Assembly: GCA_018676675.1 (NCBI GenBank)
Contig: JABHEG010000142.1
Location: 1-64,000 of the forward strand
Length of the DNA stretch: 64,000 bases
Reading direction: 5' to 3'
Source of the DNA: Lentisphaerota bacterium
Lineage (GTDB): Bacteria > Verrucomicrobiota > Lentisphaeria > Oligosphaerales > JABHEG01
Shown: positions 1-9,643 of the stretch, piece after piece
Position numbering within the stretch: position 1 is the stretch's first letter
Layout of the letters: each line of letters begins with the position of its first letter
The notes under the pieces: model-generated
What the model saw: only the letters and a program-made list of their open reading frames with translations
Database searches by the model: none
What the model was told of the DNA's origin: nothing
Position numbers and translations under genes: made by a program

Positions 1-332
1 ACCCTTACGGGCGGACCATTCTTCGCGATTCTCCGCCCGGGCCGCCAACGACGATGCTCGGCATCGCCTTTTGCCCTCCCGGACGAAGCCTCATCGAAGA
101 CTGGCCCGGGGGTGGGCTCGCTATTCGCGCCCGATGCCACTTGGTCAGTCTCGTTTGCACATGAGCCCAATATCGGGGCCGGGCCGCTATCATGCCAACT
201 CGACGAGAATCAGCCGAATGTCACTACCCTTTGCTCGTCCCGGGGCTATCTTTTGGGGCTGTGACAACGCTCAGAAACTGCGTGGGACATGCTCGGAGGC
301 GTGATCCCGCTGGAACTCCGAAAGGAAGACCC
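1..332. other. 5' flank, no gene recognised
   Basis: I see no recognisable coding sequence here. Short open frames exist on both strands but have low-complexity Arg/Pro/Gly-rich translations typical of high-GC noise. The stretch ends in the Shine-Dalgarno sequence (AAAGGAAG, around 321-328) of the following gene. No convincing promoter was found. Confidence 0.5.
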
Positions 333-1106
333 GTGAACGCTCAAGTTGCCGTCCAGATGTACACCGTCAGAGATTTCACCAAGACTGCTGCGGATTTCGC
401 AAATTCACTCGAAAAATGTAGCAACATGGGCTACAAAGCCGTCCAGTTGTCGGCGGTTGGCTGCATGAATGGTGATGATCCGGAAGTCTCGGTTGAGCAA
501 GGCAAGCAGATGCTCGACGACACCGGCATCCGGTGCATTGCCACGCATCGTCCCTGGGACGCACTCATGAACGACACCGAGAAAGAAATCGCCTTTCACC
601 AGACATTGGCGTGCGACTTCGCGGCTATTGGCGGGATCCCAAAGGAATACGGACACACACTCGAAGGCTACCGCCGTTTCCTGGGAGACGCAGGACCGGT
701 CATCGCCAAGCTGAAGGCAGCAGGCATCCGCTTTGGGCACCACAACCATGCCCGTGAGTTCCAGGCATTCGATGGTGTGTGGCTGGAAGACGTCCTCATC
801 GACGAGGGTGCCCCCGACCTGATGATGGAACTGGACCTCTACTGGGTCGAGCACGCCGGAGTCAACTGCGTCCGCGTTTTGGAGCGCTGCAACGGCCGCG
901 CCCCCGTAATTCACATCAAGGACAAAGAAGTGATCGCCGAAGGTCCGGTGATGTCCCCCATCGGCGAAGGTAACATGGACTGGCCGTACATTCTCCCGGC
1001 CTGCGATGAAGCCGGCGTGGAGTGGATTGCCATCGAGCAGGACACCTGCCGCCGCGATCCCTTCGACTGCCTCAAAGCCAGCTACGACTACCTCGGTCAG
1101 TTCTGA
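333..1106 (+). CDS. sugar phosphate isomerase/epimerase (xylose isomerase-like TIM barrel)
   Basis: A 257-residue protein of the AP-endonuclease-2 superfamily (IolE/xylose isomerase-like TIM barrel), cytoplasmic, expected to isomerise or epimerise a sugar or inositol derivative with a divalent metal. Visible family features are VQMYTVRDF at the N-terminus, FGHHNHAREF in mid-barrel, ELDLYWVEHAG and VIHIKDKE, which supply the usual His/Glu/Asp metal ligands, and a closing IAIEQD strand. The open frame extends upstream to 192, but the extension is not family-like. GTG at 333 has AAAGGAAG about 5 bases upstream and begins directly with the first barrel strand. The gene is followed at once by the palindromic repeat array and is convergent with the DUF4838 gene. 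The substrate cannot be read from sequence. Confidence 0.85.
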   Translation: MNAQVAVQMYTVRDFTKTAADFANSLEKCSNMGYKAVQLSAVGCMNGDDPEVSVEQGKQMLDDTGIRCIATHRPWDALMNDTEKEIAFHQTLACDFAAIGGIPKEYGHTLEGYRRFLGDAGPVIAKLKAAGIRFGHHNHAREFQAFDGVWLEDVLIDEGAPDLMMELDLYWVEHAGVNCVRVLERCNGRAPVIHIKDKEVIAEGPVMSPIGEGNMDWPYILPACDEAGVEWIAIEQDTCRRDPFDCLKASYDYLGQF

Positions 1107-1126
1107 CGGCAGGCCCGGCCTATACC

Positions 1127-1312
1127 GAGCCCTGACCAGCGGGAGGAAACCGCTCACGATGTGCGCGGCTCGGTTCAGGCACCCCTCCTGTCCATCCGAG
1201 CCCTGACCAGCGGGAGGAAACCGCTCACGGTGTCCGCGGCTCGGTTCAGGCAGCCCTGTCCGCCCGAGCCCTGACCAGCGGGAGGGGACCGCTTACGGGG
1301 TCCGCGGCTCGG
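1127..1312. repeat. three tandem copies of a 47-bp palindromic repeat
   Basis: Three 47-bp units lie at 1127-1173, 1198-1244 and 1266-1312, spaced 71 and 68 bp apart. Each begins GAGCCCTGACCAGCGGGAGG and ends GCGGCTCGG. GAGCC pairs with the terminal GGCTC, and an inner AGCGG pairs with CCGCT across a GAGG(G/A)(G/A)A loop, so each unit folds as a nested hairpin. The array fills the gap between two convergent genes. A related cluster is at 11031-11192. It may act as a bidirectional terminator or be a REP-like mobile palindrome. Confidence 0.85.
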
Positions 1313-1323
1313 TCACATCCCCA

Positions 1324-3792
1324 TCATTTCTCTGCCGGTCTGACCGTGAGTACCTGTTCAGGCGAGAACGAGAGAAAGCCGGAGAGTTCCTTGCCCGGTT
1401 TGACCCACACGTCGTCCAAAACACCGGTCGCTGCTTCCCGCGGCACCAACTTCCAGATCCCGGCCTCGCCAGGCGAAACACTGATCCGCTGCTGATCCAC
1501 CTCCATCTGCGTGCAATCGAATTCGGCGGCCGCCCGCCCCTTCGGGCTGAACAGTGTCGCAGCCGCAGTCTCTCCCGGAGCACCGGCAGCGAGCCAGAGT
1601 CGGAACGATGGGACATCCGCGGGGACGTCAAAGTAGAGAGGCGTGACCTGCTGGATCAGGTGCAAGCCCTTGTCAGTCACCCGGGCATCGGCTGACCAGG
1701 CCGCGCCAGTCACCTCGACTTCGTAGAACGCCGACCCGGCCCTGATCTCGACAAACACGTACGGCGCGTCACCGGCAGGAATGGGTGCTGGCTTCCGCGA
1801 GTTCAACGTTCCGCGTGACAGTTCCTTGCCGTCCGGACCATAGACATGATACCACAGCAGGGAACCATAGCTGCGCCGTGTCCGGAAACGGAGGACCGCA
1901 GTCTGGCCCGCGGTCGGCCGCACGACGAGCATCTGCTTGCCGCGCAGAAGAAATGGTCGGCTCTCCTCACCATTTGGGACACTCCCGGGACTGCCGAGAA
2001 CAAGCTCACCGTCAGGCAACGCCGCCTTGTGGCGACGCCTTGTCGACGCCAGAGCAAGTGAGCCCGAATGCTCCTGAGCGTAGGCCATGAACGCCCCATC
2101 TTCCATGTAGAAGCTCGATGCCTCCGGGCTTTCCAGATAGTTGAACTGGCGCAGATTCCAGTGAAGGGACGTCAAGTTCATTCCGAGCATGGCCAGACGC
2201 GCCTTGGCATCAGGATCAGAGATCTTGCTGTCAGCCAATCGGTAAAGGCGTTCCAGTTCAGGGAAGTTGGCCGCATAGACGCCCTTCAGACGGTCATTCG
2301 ACAGCGTGTACGTTTCTCTCTCGAACTCGATAAAATGACGCTCTGTCTCAGCATCCAGAAGGTGGTAGAAGCGCTTCATTTCCCCCGCGCCCAGACCATA
2401 AGCCTTGTCGAAAAACTCCTCGAACAGCGCATCGACGTCAGCCTCGGGGTCCCAGGCCAACTTGGCCATGATGTAGTTCATTGGCGCGCTGTGTCCCCAG
2501 GCCGCATTCCCGTAGATGTAGACCCCCTTCATTCCGTGCTTCTTGAGACGGGGGTAAAGGAATTTGAGAATTTTGAGGGCAGGCGGATTCGGGGCTCCCG
2601 CACTGTTGCTCACACAGTTCGGGAGGTCGTAGTAGGCAATATTCTCGGTGACCTTGGTCCATTGCGGCGCCAACTCGTCCCACTGCTTCTGAAGAGCGGG
2701 ACGAAACAGGGTAAAGCCGTAGTCGAAACTCGGAGCCCAGACGAGGAACACGTTAGGGTGCAGCTTGATCGGGTTCCTGGGCGGGTAGACATAGGTCGCG
2801 TAGACATACCCGGCCAGCATGCGATCGGGGTGCTGCGGGGCGACACGTCTAGCCACCTCATTGTAGAAGTGGATCACTGCGGGGGTGACCGAGAGCTTCC
2901 CGTGAGGGTCATCTTCGTACATGTTCCTGCACGGCCCGCAGTCACACCAGCCGCCGCCGTCAGATGGTGAAAGAGAGAACGTGCTGCTCACAGGATGAGC
3001 ATCGAAATGGCGCACTGCCGCTTCGGCGAAGGCAGCAATCATGCCCTCGTTTGTCATACACAGCTTGTACTCTCCCCTCGGCGGAACGCGGCGCCCGCCT
3101 TTCTCCGCGAACCAGTCCGGGTGCTCATCGAAGGCGGACGTCGGGATCCGCTTCCAGTTGTGTCCGTGGCTCAACGCCAACTCTACGCCGAGCTTCTGCC
3201 GAGCCCACCACCGCTTGACTTCACGACGGCGCTCCTGGGTATAAGGAAGCCTGCGGTTCCGGAAAAACGGTGCATCGCTCATGTCGATATCGGGCAGCGT
3301 CACAGTAGGGCTCTTGGGGACGTAATCGCCATGCTTACCCGGCATCAGCCAGCGCACGCCAAGAAACTGTTCCACGAAGGTCGCGACACCGTTGCGTGTC
3401 CCGTTGCTGACGCCTCCACCGGGCGTACGCTCGTCTTTGCCCGTGTCCCGCCCCACGATGAAGAGTTGAGATCCACGGGTAACAATGCGGTACGCTTCCC
3501 ACGGCAACGCCTCGGCCCGAATGCCGGCCTGTCGCGCGACCGATGTATCGCCCAGCGCGATCATGTGCTGAGCAGGCTCATGAACAACGGCCACGTCGGC
3601 TCCTGCCACGCGTAGAAGGTAGTGTTTGAGATCCTGCGCCGCCGAGTGGACGCTCGCCGGAGCGCCTTTCGCCACATAGATCACGTGCGCACTGACTCCG
3701 CTCTCCACCAAGGCCAGAGCCTCCACAGCCGGGATGGTGAGCAAAACAGACCACGCGCAGGTCAACAGACACTTGTGGAGTCGACTCATCAT
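1324..3792 (-). CDS. DUF4838 domain protein, secreted putative glycosidase
   Basis: An 822-residue exported protein with a clear signal peptide (residues 1 to about 27, LLTIPAVEALA). An N-terminal alpha-glucuronidase-like domain (about 30-175, with the FLGVRWLMPG segment typical of this family) precedes a DUF4838 barrel (about 190-480, with the Cys-rich GGGWCDCGPC motif followed by an N-containing helix). The rest (about 600-820) looks like beta-sandwich accessory domains. DUF4838 proteins are abundant in glycan degraders and believed to be glycoside hydrolases, but the activity is not established. ATG at 3792 is preceded by AGAGGAA at good spacing, and a second ATG follows immediately. Divergent from the sensor kinase at 4144 and convergent with the isomerase upstream. 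Confidence 0.85.
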   Translation of the reverse strand: MMSRLHKCLLTCAWSVLLTIPAVEALALVESGVSAHVIYVAKGAPASVHSAAQDLKHYLLRVAGADVAVVHEPAQHMIALGDTSVARQAGIRAEALPWEAYRIVTRGSQLFIVGRDTGKDERTPGGGVSNGTRNGVATFVEQFLGVRWLMPGKHGDYVPKSPTVTLPDIDMSDAPFFRNRRLPYTQERRREVKRWWARQKLGVELALSHGHNWKRIPTSAFDEHPDWFAEKGGRRVPPRGEYKLCMTNEGMIAAFAEAAVRHFDAHPVSSTFSLSPSDGGGWCDCGPCRNMYEDDPHGKLSVTPAVIHFYNEVARRVAPQHPDRMLAGYVYATYVYPPRNPIKLHPNVFLVWAPSFDYGFTLFRPALQKQWDELAPQWTKVTENIAYYDLPNCVSNSAGAPNPPALKILKFLYPRLKKHGMKGVYIYGNAAWGHSAPMNYIMAKLAWDPEADVDALFEEFFDKAYGLGAGEMKRFYHLLDAETERHFIEFERETYTLSNDRLKGVYAANFPELERLYRLADSKISDPDAKARLAMLGMNLTSLHWNLRQFNYLESPEASSFYMEDGAFMAYAQEHSGSLALASTRRRHKAALPDGELVLGSPGSVPNGEESRPFLLRGKQMLVVRPTAGQTAVLRFRTRRSYGSLLWYHVYGPDGKELSRGTLNSRKPAPIPAGDAPYVFVEIRAGSAFYEVEVTGAAWSADARVTDKGLHLIQQVTPLYFDVPADVPSFRLWLAAGAPGETAAATLFSPKGRAAAEFDCTQMEVDQQRISVSPGEAGIWKLVPREAATGVLDDVWVKPGKELSGFLSFSPEQVLTVRPAEK

Positions 3793-4143
3793 CCGGTTCC
3801 TCTTGCTTGTGGGGCGAAACGCCCGCCCGTTGTCGCTCTCTGTCGCACGGAAGGCATCAACCTACATCCCCTGACGATCCGGTCAACAAGGCGTCTCAAC
3901 ACGGGAAGGGCAAAGAGCGCCCCTCCTCGAAGAAGGCTTGACCGCCAGCGCGCCGCTGGTTATCTTCCCAATGAAGAAGTGGAACCATGGACGCGTTCCC
4001 CCGGAGAGGGACCGAGGAAGGGGCGGGGCCAGTCCAGGGAATCTGTGCCTATCCTCTCGAGCCCCAACGAAGCGTGAAGTCGTGCCGCGCCCAAGACTCT
4101 CGGGTGCCAACCGACGTGAGGGGTCACGCTGCGGAGAAACACG
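3793..4143. other. divergent intergenic region
   Basis: This 351-bp gap lies between the divergent DUF4838 gene and the sensor kinase gene, so it should hold promoters for both. It contains the AGAGGAA ribosome site of the minus gene at its left end and GGAG (4133-4136) of the kinase at its right end. I could not pick a convincing -35/-10 pair and see no strong palindrome. Confidence 0.45.
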
Positions 4144-6048
4144 ATGGAAAGCGTCCCTGAGCCAGTCGCGGCGTTCCTTTCTGACGACGCCCTGCGCGTG
4201 CTGGATGCCCTGTGCGAACCGGTCCTCGTGCACGCCTCCGACACAGGCGCTATTGTCACAGCCAACTCGGCTGCCTGCGACCTCTTCAGATATTCCCGCG
4301 AAGAGATGGCCAAACTCACCCCGCGGGACCTGACCGGCAACCGGATTGACAATGCCCAGACCAAGGCCCGGAAGCTCATCCGGGCAGCGCTTGAGGAAGG
4401 CCCTCAGCTGTTCCAGTGGGAAAGCAAGACGCGGACAGGACGTGAGTTCCCGACCGAAATAAGCCTCAAACGAGCTGTGATCGGTGGTATGGACTGCGTG
4501 CTGGTCCTCGTGAGAGATGTCTCTGAGCGCGAAGAGCGGACCAGCGAAATAGCCGATGGCAGGGAGTACTTGGAGACCCTGGTCAACACCTCTCATGACG
4601 GTATCCTTGTCGTCGACGCCGACGGCAGATTCGAGTTCGGCAATAACGCGTTCTTCAACACGTTCTCCTGGCCGCCTGAAGACCTCATCGGTCATCACTT
4701 CATCAAAGTCGTCCCGACCGACCAACACGCGTTCATCCTGGAACGTTGGAAGGAAGTACAGGCCGGCAAGGGGGCACCCTATGAAGTCGACATCGTGACC
4801 AAAGCGGGGGAACGCCGCAGTCTCATGGTCAGCCACAAAGACATGACCATCGGAGGAAAACGCAAGTACTGTGTTGTGGTCAAGGACGTGACTGACCGCA
4901 AAAAGAACGAACTGGCACTGGCCAACTACCGGGACCATCTTGAGGAACTGGTAGAGGCCAGAACCCTCGAGGTCCGACAGAGCGAAGAGCGCTACCGGAA
5001 GCTCGTTGAACTCTCACCGGATGCCATCGGGCTCATCCACAAGAGTCAGATCCAGTTGGTGAACGCAGCCGCGCTGGAGCTGTTCGGGGCAGCATCCGAA
5101 GAAGATCTCATCGGGCATTCGCCCTGGGAGTTCGTCTCCGCTGAATTCAAAGCAGAATCCCAGGAGCGGCTGCGACGGCTGCTGGCGGCTGGCGGGAGTT
5201 TCCCACCGCGGGAAGTCGCCCTCATGCGCCTGGATGGTCAGCGCGTCTTCGCGGAATATGTCAGCGCCTTTGTCCCCTATGGAGACGATCCCGCCGTTCT
5301 GGTCATCGCTCGAGATGTGACCGGCCGCAAAACCATGGAAGACGCGTTGCGGGACTCGCACGATCGGCTGCGCTCGTTGGCCGATCGCCTGGAAACGGTG
5401 CGCGAGGAAGAGCGCCGCCGCATCGCCCACCAGATCCACGATGACCTGGGCCACGAACTGACCGCCCTCAAACTCGAACTCTCCGCCTTGGCACGGTCCC
5501 TCAAGAAGCACACCCGAGCCCGGCGCCGTACGGAGTGGGACCTGGCACTCACACGCATGAAGTCGAACACCGATCTGTTGATTCAGTCGGTGCGCCAGCT
5601 CGCCTCCGACCTGCGCCCTCCCGTGCTTGACCTGGGATTGCAGGCAGCGATTGAGTGGCAAGCTGAGAACTTCCAGGAGCGTTCAGGCATCACCTGCAAT
5701 GTCACGGCAAGAGCGCATGACCTGGCTCTGGACATCCGTCGGTCGACAGCCGTGTTCCGGGTCTTCCAGGAAGTGCTGACCAACGTTGCCCGACACGCTG
5801 AGGCAACACGTGTGGATGTGAGCCTGCAGGAGACAGAGGGCGAGCTCACCGTAGAGATTCGGGACAACGGCATCGGGATCGATCTCGACAGGGACGCCTC
5901 CGGGTCGGCGATGGGCATCATTGGGATGGAGGAGAAGGCCCACATGCTCGGGGGGCATCTCACCATCGGTCCCAGCCCTGAGAAGGGCACGCGCATCGTC
6001 CTGCGCATCCCGATCAGGATTCCTCAATCGGCGAACGCTCTGGTCTGA
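4144..6048 (+). CDS. cytoplasmic PAS-domain sensor histidine kinase (HisKA_3/NarL-type)
   Basis: A 634-residue kinase with no membrane segment. It has three PAS domains (about 14-125, 140-255 and 285-400), with a short coiled coil after the second, then a HisKA_3 dimerisation domain whose H-box HQIHDDLGHE places the phospho-acceptor at His432, and a HATPase domain (N-box NVARHAEA, G-box DNGIGID). HisKA_3 kinases normally phosphorylate NarL/FixJ-type regulators, but no response regulator is encoded in this window, so it is an orphan here. ATG 4144 has GGAG 7 bases upstream. The secreted-protein and glycosidase genes follow after 93 bp, so it may sense a metabolite or redox state and control them. 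That link is inferred from position only. Confidence 0.93.
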   Translation: MESVPEPVAAFLSDDALRVLDALCEPVLVHASDTGAIVTANSAACDLFRYSREEMAKLTPRDLTGNRIDNAQTKARKLIRAALEEGPQLFQWESKTRTGREFPTEISLKRAVIGGMDCVLVLVRDVSEREERTSEIADGREYLETLVNTSHDGILVVDADGRFEFGNNAFFNTFSWPPEDLIGHHFIKVVPTDQHAFILERWKEVQAGKGAPYEVDIVTKAGERRSLMVSHKDMTIGGKRKYCVVVKDVTDRKKNELALANYRDHLEELVEARTLEVRQSEERYRKLVELSPDAIGLIHKSQIQLVNAAALELFGAASEEDLIGHSPWEFVSAEFKAESQERLRRLLAAGGSFPPREVALMRLDGQRVFAEYVSAFVPYGDDPAVLVIARDVTGRKTMEDALRDSHDRLRSLADRLETVREEERRRIAHQIHDDLGHELTALKLELSALARSLKKHTRARRRTEWDLALTRMKSNTDLLIQSVRQLASDLRPPVLDLGLQAAIEWQAENFQERSGITCNVTARAHDLALDIRRSTAVFRVFQEVLTNVARHAEATRVDVSLQETEGELTVEIRDNGIGIDLDRDASGSAMGIIGMEEKAHMLGGHLTIGPSPEKGTRIVLRIPIRIPQSANALV

Positions 6049-6141
6049 ACCCCAGCCCCCTCCCGGCAGCTTGGCAGTTGCCGCGGCTCCCTGTATGCTA
6101 CTCCCTCTGAGCGGACAACTGCAACGGTGGGAGTCAAGAGC

Positions 6142-7167
6142 ATGAAGTACCTACTGCGAGTCCTGATTGTGCTCCAGGCAGGTCTCCTGTGGGGACAGGC
6201 TCAGGCAGCTGACCGTGAGTACACGCTCACCGTCGACACGGGCTTCTTCGAACGTCACGATGCGCTGGCCGGCGTAACCATGGAGCTGCATCCAAATCTG
6301 GACGTCACCCGGGCAACGCTGCGCCGTCAAGGAGACCAGAGCGTCCCCTTCTGGTTCACTCCCACCTCGCCGGGCAGAGGCCGGTTGCACTGGGTACTCC
6401 CGGGCGAGACCGACTCGCTCACTCAGCTCGCATTCACCTTCACCGTACCAACAGGGAAGTGGTCTACTACCCCGACCGGAAGCGCTGCCGTCGGCGAGCT
6501 GGTGCAGAGACGAGACAACCTGATCCCTAACGGCGGCTTCGAACGGCCAGCAGCCCAGCAAGTGAGTGCAACCTGGAAGGGAACGGCGGGCGTGGAAGGC
6601 TGGGCATTGAATGACCAGGCGTGGCGCCATCGTTCCCTGCCGGATCTCAAGTCCCAGGCTCGACCACAGAGCGAGTTCGTTTCTGAAGGCACAACCGCTC
6701 TCAGGCTCGTGGCGGAATGGCGCCCGGGAGACGGAAAGGCAGAAGCGTCTGGAGGAGTCTCCATCTTCCCCTTCGTCAACGGACCAACGGTCGAGCTGAA
6801 GCCCGGAACACTCTACCGGTTCTCATACCGCATACGTTTCGCCGATGTCACCCGCAACGGGTACATCAGCGCGAGCGTCAACTTCCTGGATAGCGAACGC
6901 AAGCGCATCTTCCCCAAGAAGTACGCAATCAACCGCCTGCAATGCGCCTACGGTACAGCACGCAACCTGCCGGAAACGTATATGAACACCTGGGTGACCG
7001 CAGCACAGCAAAAACGGACACTGCCCGATGTCCGCTATGGCCAAATCAGCCTCAGTGCCAGTTTCGCCGGAACGTGCTATGTCGACGAGTTCAGACTCAG
7101 AAAAATCGAAGCGGCTCCCCCGGTCACGGTGACCGTCAGTCCGTTGCGAAACCACGAGGAGGAGTGA
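6142..7167 (+). CDS. secreted jelly-roll (carbohydrate-binding-like) protein
   Basis: A 341-residue exported protein of unknown function. It has a signal peptide (MKYLLRVLIVLQAGLLWGQAQA) and an N-terminal beta domain (about 25-115). The C-terminal domain (about 125-330) opens with LIPNGGFERP, the hallmark start of CBM4/9-like jelly-roll modules (NGGFE), and closes with CYVDEFRLRKIE, the usual last strand of such folds (VDEFxL). ATG 6142 is preferred over an upstream in-frame GTG (6127) because GGGAG lies about 8 bases before it and the signal peptide starts there. It ends 2 bp before the DUF4091 gene, so the two are cotranscribed and it may be that enzyme's glycan-binding partner. I do not recognise a precise family. 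Confidence 0.75.
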   Translation: MKYLLRVLIVLQAGLLWGQAQAADREYTLTVDTGFFERHDALAGVTMELHPNLDVTRATLRRQGDQSVPFWFTPTSPGRGRLHWVLPGETDSLTQLAFTFTVPTGKWSTTPTGSAAVGELVQRRDNLIPNGGFERPAAQQVSATWKGTAGVEGWALNDQAWRHRSLPDLKSQARPQSEFVSEGTTALRLVAEWRPGDGKAEASGGVSIFPFVNGPTVELKPGTLYRFSYRIRFADVTRNGYISASVNFLDSERKRIFPKKYAINRLQCAYGTARNLPETYMNTWVTAAQQKRTLPDVRYGQISLSASFAGTCYVDEFRLRKIEAAPPVTVTVSPLRNHEEE

Positions 7168-7169
7168 CA

Positions 7170-9626
7170 ATGCCCGAACGCAAACAGATCCTGTGTGCAG
7201 CCCTCGCCAGTTGGGCCGCGCTGCTGTACGCAGCGCATGCTGACATCCTGCGCTACGACATGGGCACGCCCGACTCTGCGGTGGCGGAAGACTGGACACG
7301 TCTCACGGCGGATGACATCTACACAGAGCAATCCGGCATCGGCTGGGTCGTGCAGTCGCCGGGAGTCCGACCAAAACCAAAGCTCTACGCCAGGGACGAG
7401 AATTTCTCGAGTCAGACGGATTTCCTCAAGCTCGGGCCCGTTCTACGCGATCACGTAATCGCAGGGCGCAACTACTTCTCCTACGCGTCTGGACCCTACG
7501 CGTTCCGGATGAACCTGGAACCCGGCAAGTACGTGGGAACGGTCATCATGCTCGTCATGACCGAGAAGACGGCCTGCACCATCAACCGCCCTCCCTTCTG
7601 GTGGCGTGACTACACCGTGGCCATCAATGGCGATCCCATCGCCAAGATCACCCGCGGAGACATCAAACAGCAACTCAACGCCCGAGGAGCTGTCTCAGAA
7701 ACCGACTTCCTACCTGGCAGGAGTCTCTTCGAGCGTGGCGTTCGACCGCACTTGGCCGTCCACACGTTCCAGTTCGAGGGACCGGTCCTTGAGCTCACAA
7801 TGAATGCCTTCTGCCCTGTCAACGCCCTGCTCATCGCTCCTGCGGCCGAGAAGATGGCACTGGACGACGCAGTCACCGCTCTGCTGGGAACGGAGAATAG
7901 CTTCGTGGACAGGCAGTTCACCGAGTCGAGGAAGGAAGACGTGATCGACGAAACGGCGCGAACAGCCGGACAGCGGGCGGGTGCACTCCTTTTCTCCCGC
8001 CCAATGCGCCCACTCGGCCCTCATTCAAGGCCAGGTGACGGGGAGTCAGGGCGTCCGGTGGGTGACTTCGTGTCCCCGGGAGAGACGGGAATTCTGCGGT
8101 TTGGGCTCCTGCCGATGAAGGCCCTGCGCAAGGTGGAGATCACGCTTGCCGACTTCCGCGGCCCCGCCGGACAAGTTCTTCCGAGCCGGATAGGCTCCAC
8201 CTGGCTCTCTCGGTTGGTGCCTGTTCGAACCGTGCGAACGGGCGACTATTACGCGGTCCGCCCGGCCTACGCCTTCCCCTATGCGGCCCAGGACCTTCCC
8301 GACGGGGTCACACGTCAGGTATCCGTCTACGTAAAGGTCCCTGCCGATGCACAGCCCGGCGACTACACGTCCAGAGCAACCGTAACCAGTCCGGACCTGG
8401 CCGAACCGCTGACTCTCAAACTTGCCGTCAAGATCCTGCCCTTCCTCATCGATCCTCCGGACATCGCTTTCGGCATGTACTGGGGCAATCCGTTCAGCAC
8501 GCGGCTCCGCCATGCCTGGCAACAGATGAAGATCCCCCAGGAGCTCATGCGAGAACTCTGCAGCGAAATCGACCATCGTGCGTTCCTCGAAATGCGCGAA
8601 GCCGGTTTCAACACCGTGGCTTGCGGACCCGCCCGAATCATGCGAATCGGCGATGATGGACAGGTCGAGATCCAGGACAAGGACTGGCAGCTCTGGTGCG
8701 ATCGGGTGGAGAACTACGTCAAGGTCTTTGGTCGACAGCCACTTCCCGCCTACGGGATCGGCTGGACGGGCCTCGTCAGCACATGGTCGGCCCGGGGATT
8801 CTACGGTCGCGAAGTCGACAAATGGCACAAGCAAGGGTACACCGACCAGGCAATAGCGAACATGGAAGCCCTCTGTCAGCGCTTCTACGCCGAAGGGAAG
8901 AAGCGCGACTGGCCTGAAATCATCTTCTACGTGCAGGATGAAATGGCCAACCATGGTGCGCATGGGGGACAGATGGCCAAGACTCGAGCAAAGCTGTTCC
9001 GCGGCGTGGCCGAAAAGGTCGGTTTCCGGACCTGTGCATCCATGAACGGACCAGTCGAAATCCCCGCCCTTCCCTATCTGCACATAGCTATCCCGAACGG
9101 GGGACTTCCGGTGACTGAAGAGAACCTCGACCTCATCAGAGAGAAGGGCTGTGACCTATGGTTCTACAACATTGGCTCCACCCGCTACAGCCATGGGTAC
9201 TACCTGAACCGAACACGCCCAAAGGGGCGCCTGCAATGGTCCTTCGGGGGATGTAGCAGGTACCTGAACCAGACGGCCGGGCTCCCGTCGATCAGCAGTG
9301 TCAGCTACACGCTGCACTGGGACTCACAGCGACGGCCGGGACGCCGGGAGAACGTGGAGGACATGCGTCAGGGAATCATGGATTACCGCTACTTCCGGAC
9401 GCTGGAGCGCCTGATCTCGGAAGCGGATGCCTCAGGCAATGCGGATAGAGCCAAGGCGATCGCGGAAGCGAAGGAACTCCGCGACTACATCCTCAATGGG
9501 GTGCAAATCCGGAACCAGCATTCGGGCGAGGACTTCACCAGTGGCGTGTGGAGCTCCAGAACGTGCCAGCGCCTACGCTGGCGGTTGGCGCTGGCCATCC
9601 AGTCTCTAACATCGGCCATCAGGTGA
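7170..9626 (+). CDS. DUF4091 glycoside hydrolase-like protein, exported
   Basis: An 818-residue protein with a signal peptide (residues 1 to about 24). An N-terminal beta-sandwich starts YDMGTPDSAV. A linker beta domain (about 380-430) includes YVKVPADAQPGDYTSRATV, characteristic of the beta domain before DUF4091 barrels, and a large TIM barrel follows. The C-terminus has DMRQGIMDYRYFRTLERL, the signature of DUF4091, related to GH123-type families. The catalytic residues are unproven; VQDEMANHG (about 590) is a plausible acidic active-site loop. ATG 7170 sits 2 bp after the previous stop with GAGGAGG upstream. Second gene of a three-gene secreted-protein run; the CBM9-like gene follows after 17 bp. 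Confidence 0.85.
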   Translation: MPERKQILCAALASWAALLYAAHADILRYDMGTPDSAVAEDWTRLTADDIYTEQSGIGWVVQSPGVRPKPKLYARDENFSSQTDFLKLGPVLRDHVIAGRNYFSYASGPYAFRMNLEPGKYVGTVIMLVMTEKTACTINRPPFWWRDYTVAINGDPIAKITRGDIKQQLNARGAVSETDFLPGRSLFERGVRPHLAVHTFQFEGPVLELTMNAFCPVNALLIAPAAEKMALDDAVTALLGTENSFVDRQFTESRKEDVIDETARTAGQRAGALLFSRPMRPLGPHSRPGDGESGRPVGDFVSPGETGILRFGLLPMKALRKVEITLADFRGPAGQVLPSRIGSTWLSRLVPVRTVRTGDYYAVRPAYAFPYAAQDLPDGVTRQVSVYVKVPADAQPGDYTSRATVTSPDLAEPLTLKLAVKILPFLIDPPDIAFGMYWGNPFSTRLRHAWQQMKIPQELMRELCSEIDHRAFLEMREAGFNTVACGPARIMRIGDDGQVEIQDKDWQLWCDRVENYVKVFGRQPLPAYGIGWTGLVSTWSARGFYGREVDKWHKQGYTDQAIANMEALCQRFYAEGKKRDWPEIIFYVQDEMANHGAHGGQMAKTRAKLFRGVAEKVGFRTCASMNGPVEIPALPYLHIAIPNGGLPVTEENLDLIREKGCDLWFYNIGSTRYSHGYYLNRTRPKGRLQWSFGGCSRYLNQTAGLPSISSVSYTLHWDSQRRPGRRENVEDMRQGIMDYRYFRTLERLISEADASGNADRAKAIAEAKELRDYILNGVQIRNQHSGEDFTSGVWSSRTCQRLRWRLALAIQSLTSAIR

Positions 9627-9643
9627 GTAAGGAGACCTACACC

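Noticed and set aside
1127..1312. CRISPR array
   Set aside because: Only three palindromic units with unequal short spacers, no leader and no cas genes.
3883..4938. 351-residue minus-strand open frame
   Set aside because: Antisense to the PAS domains of the sensor kinase and without a recognisable product.
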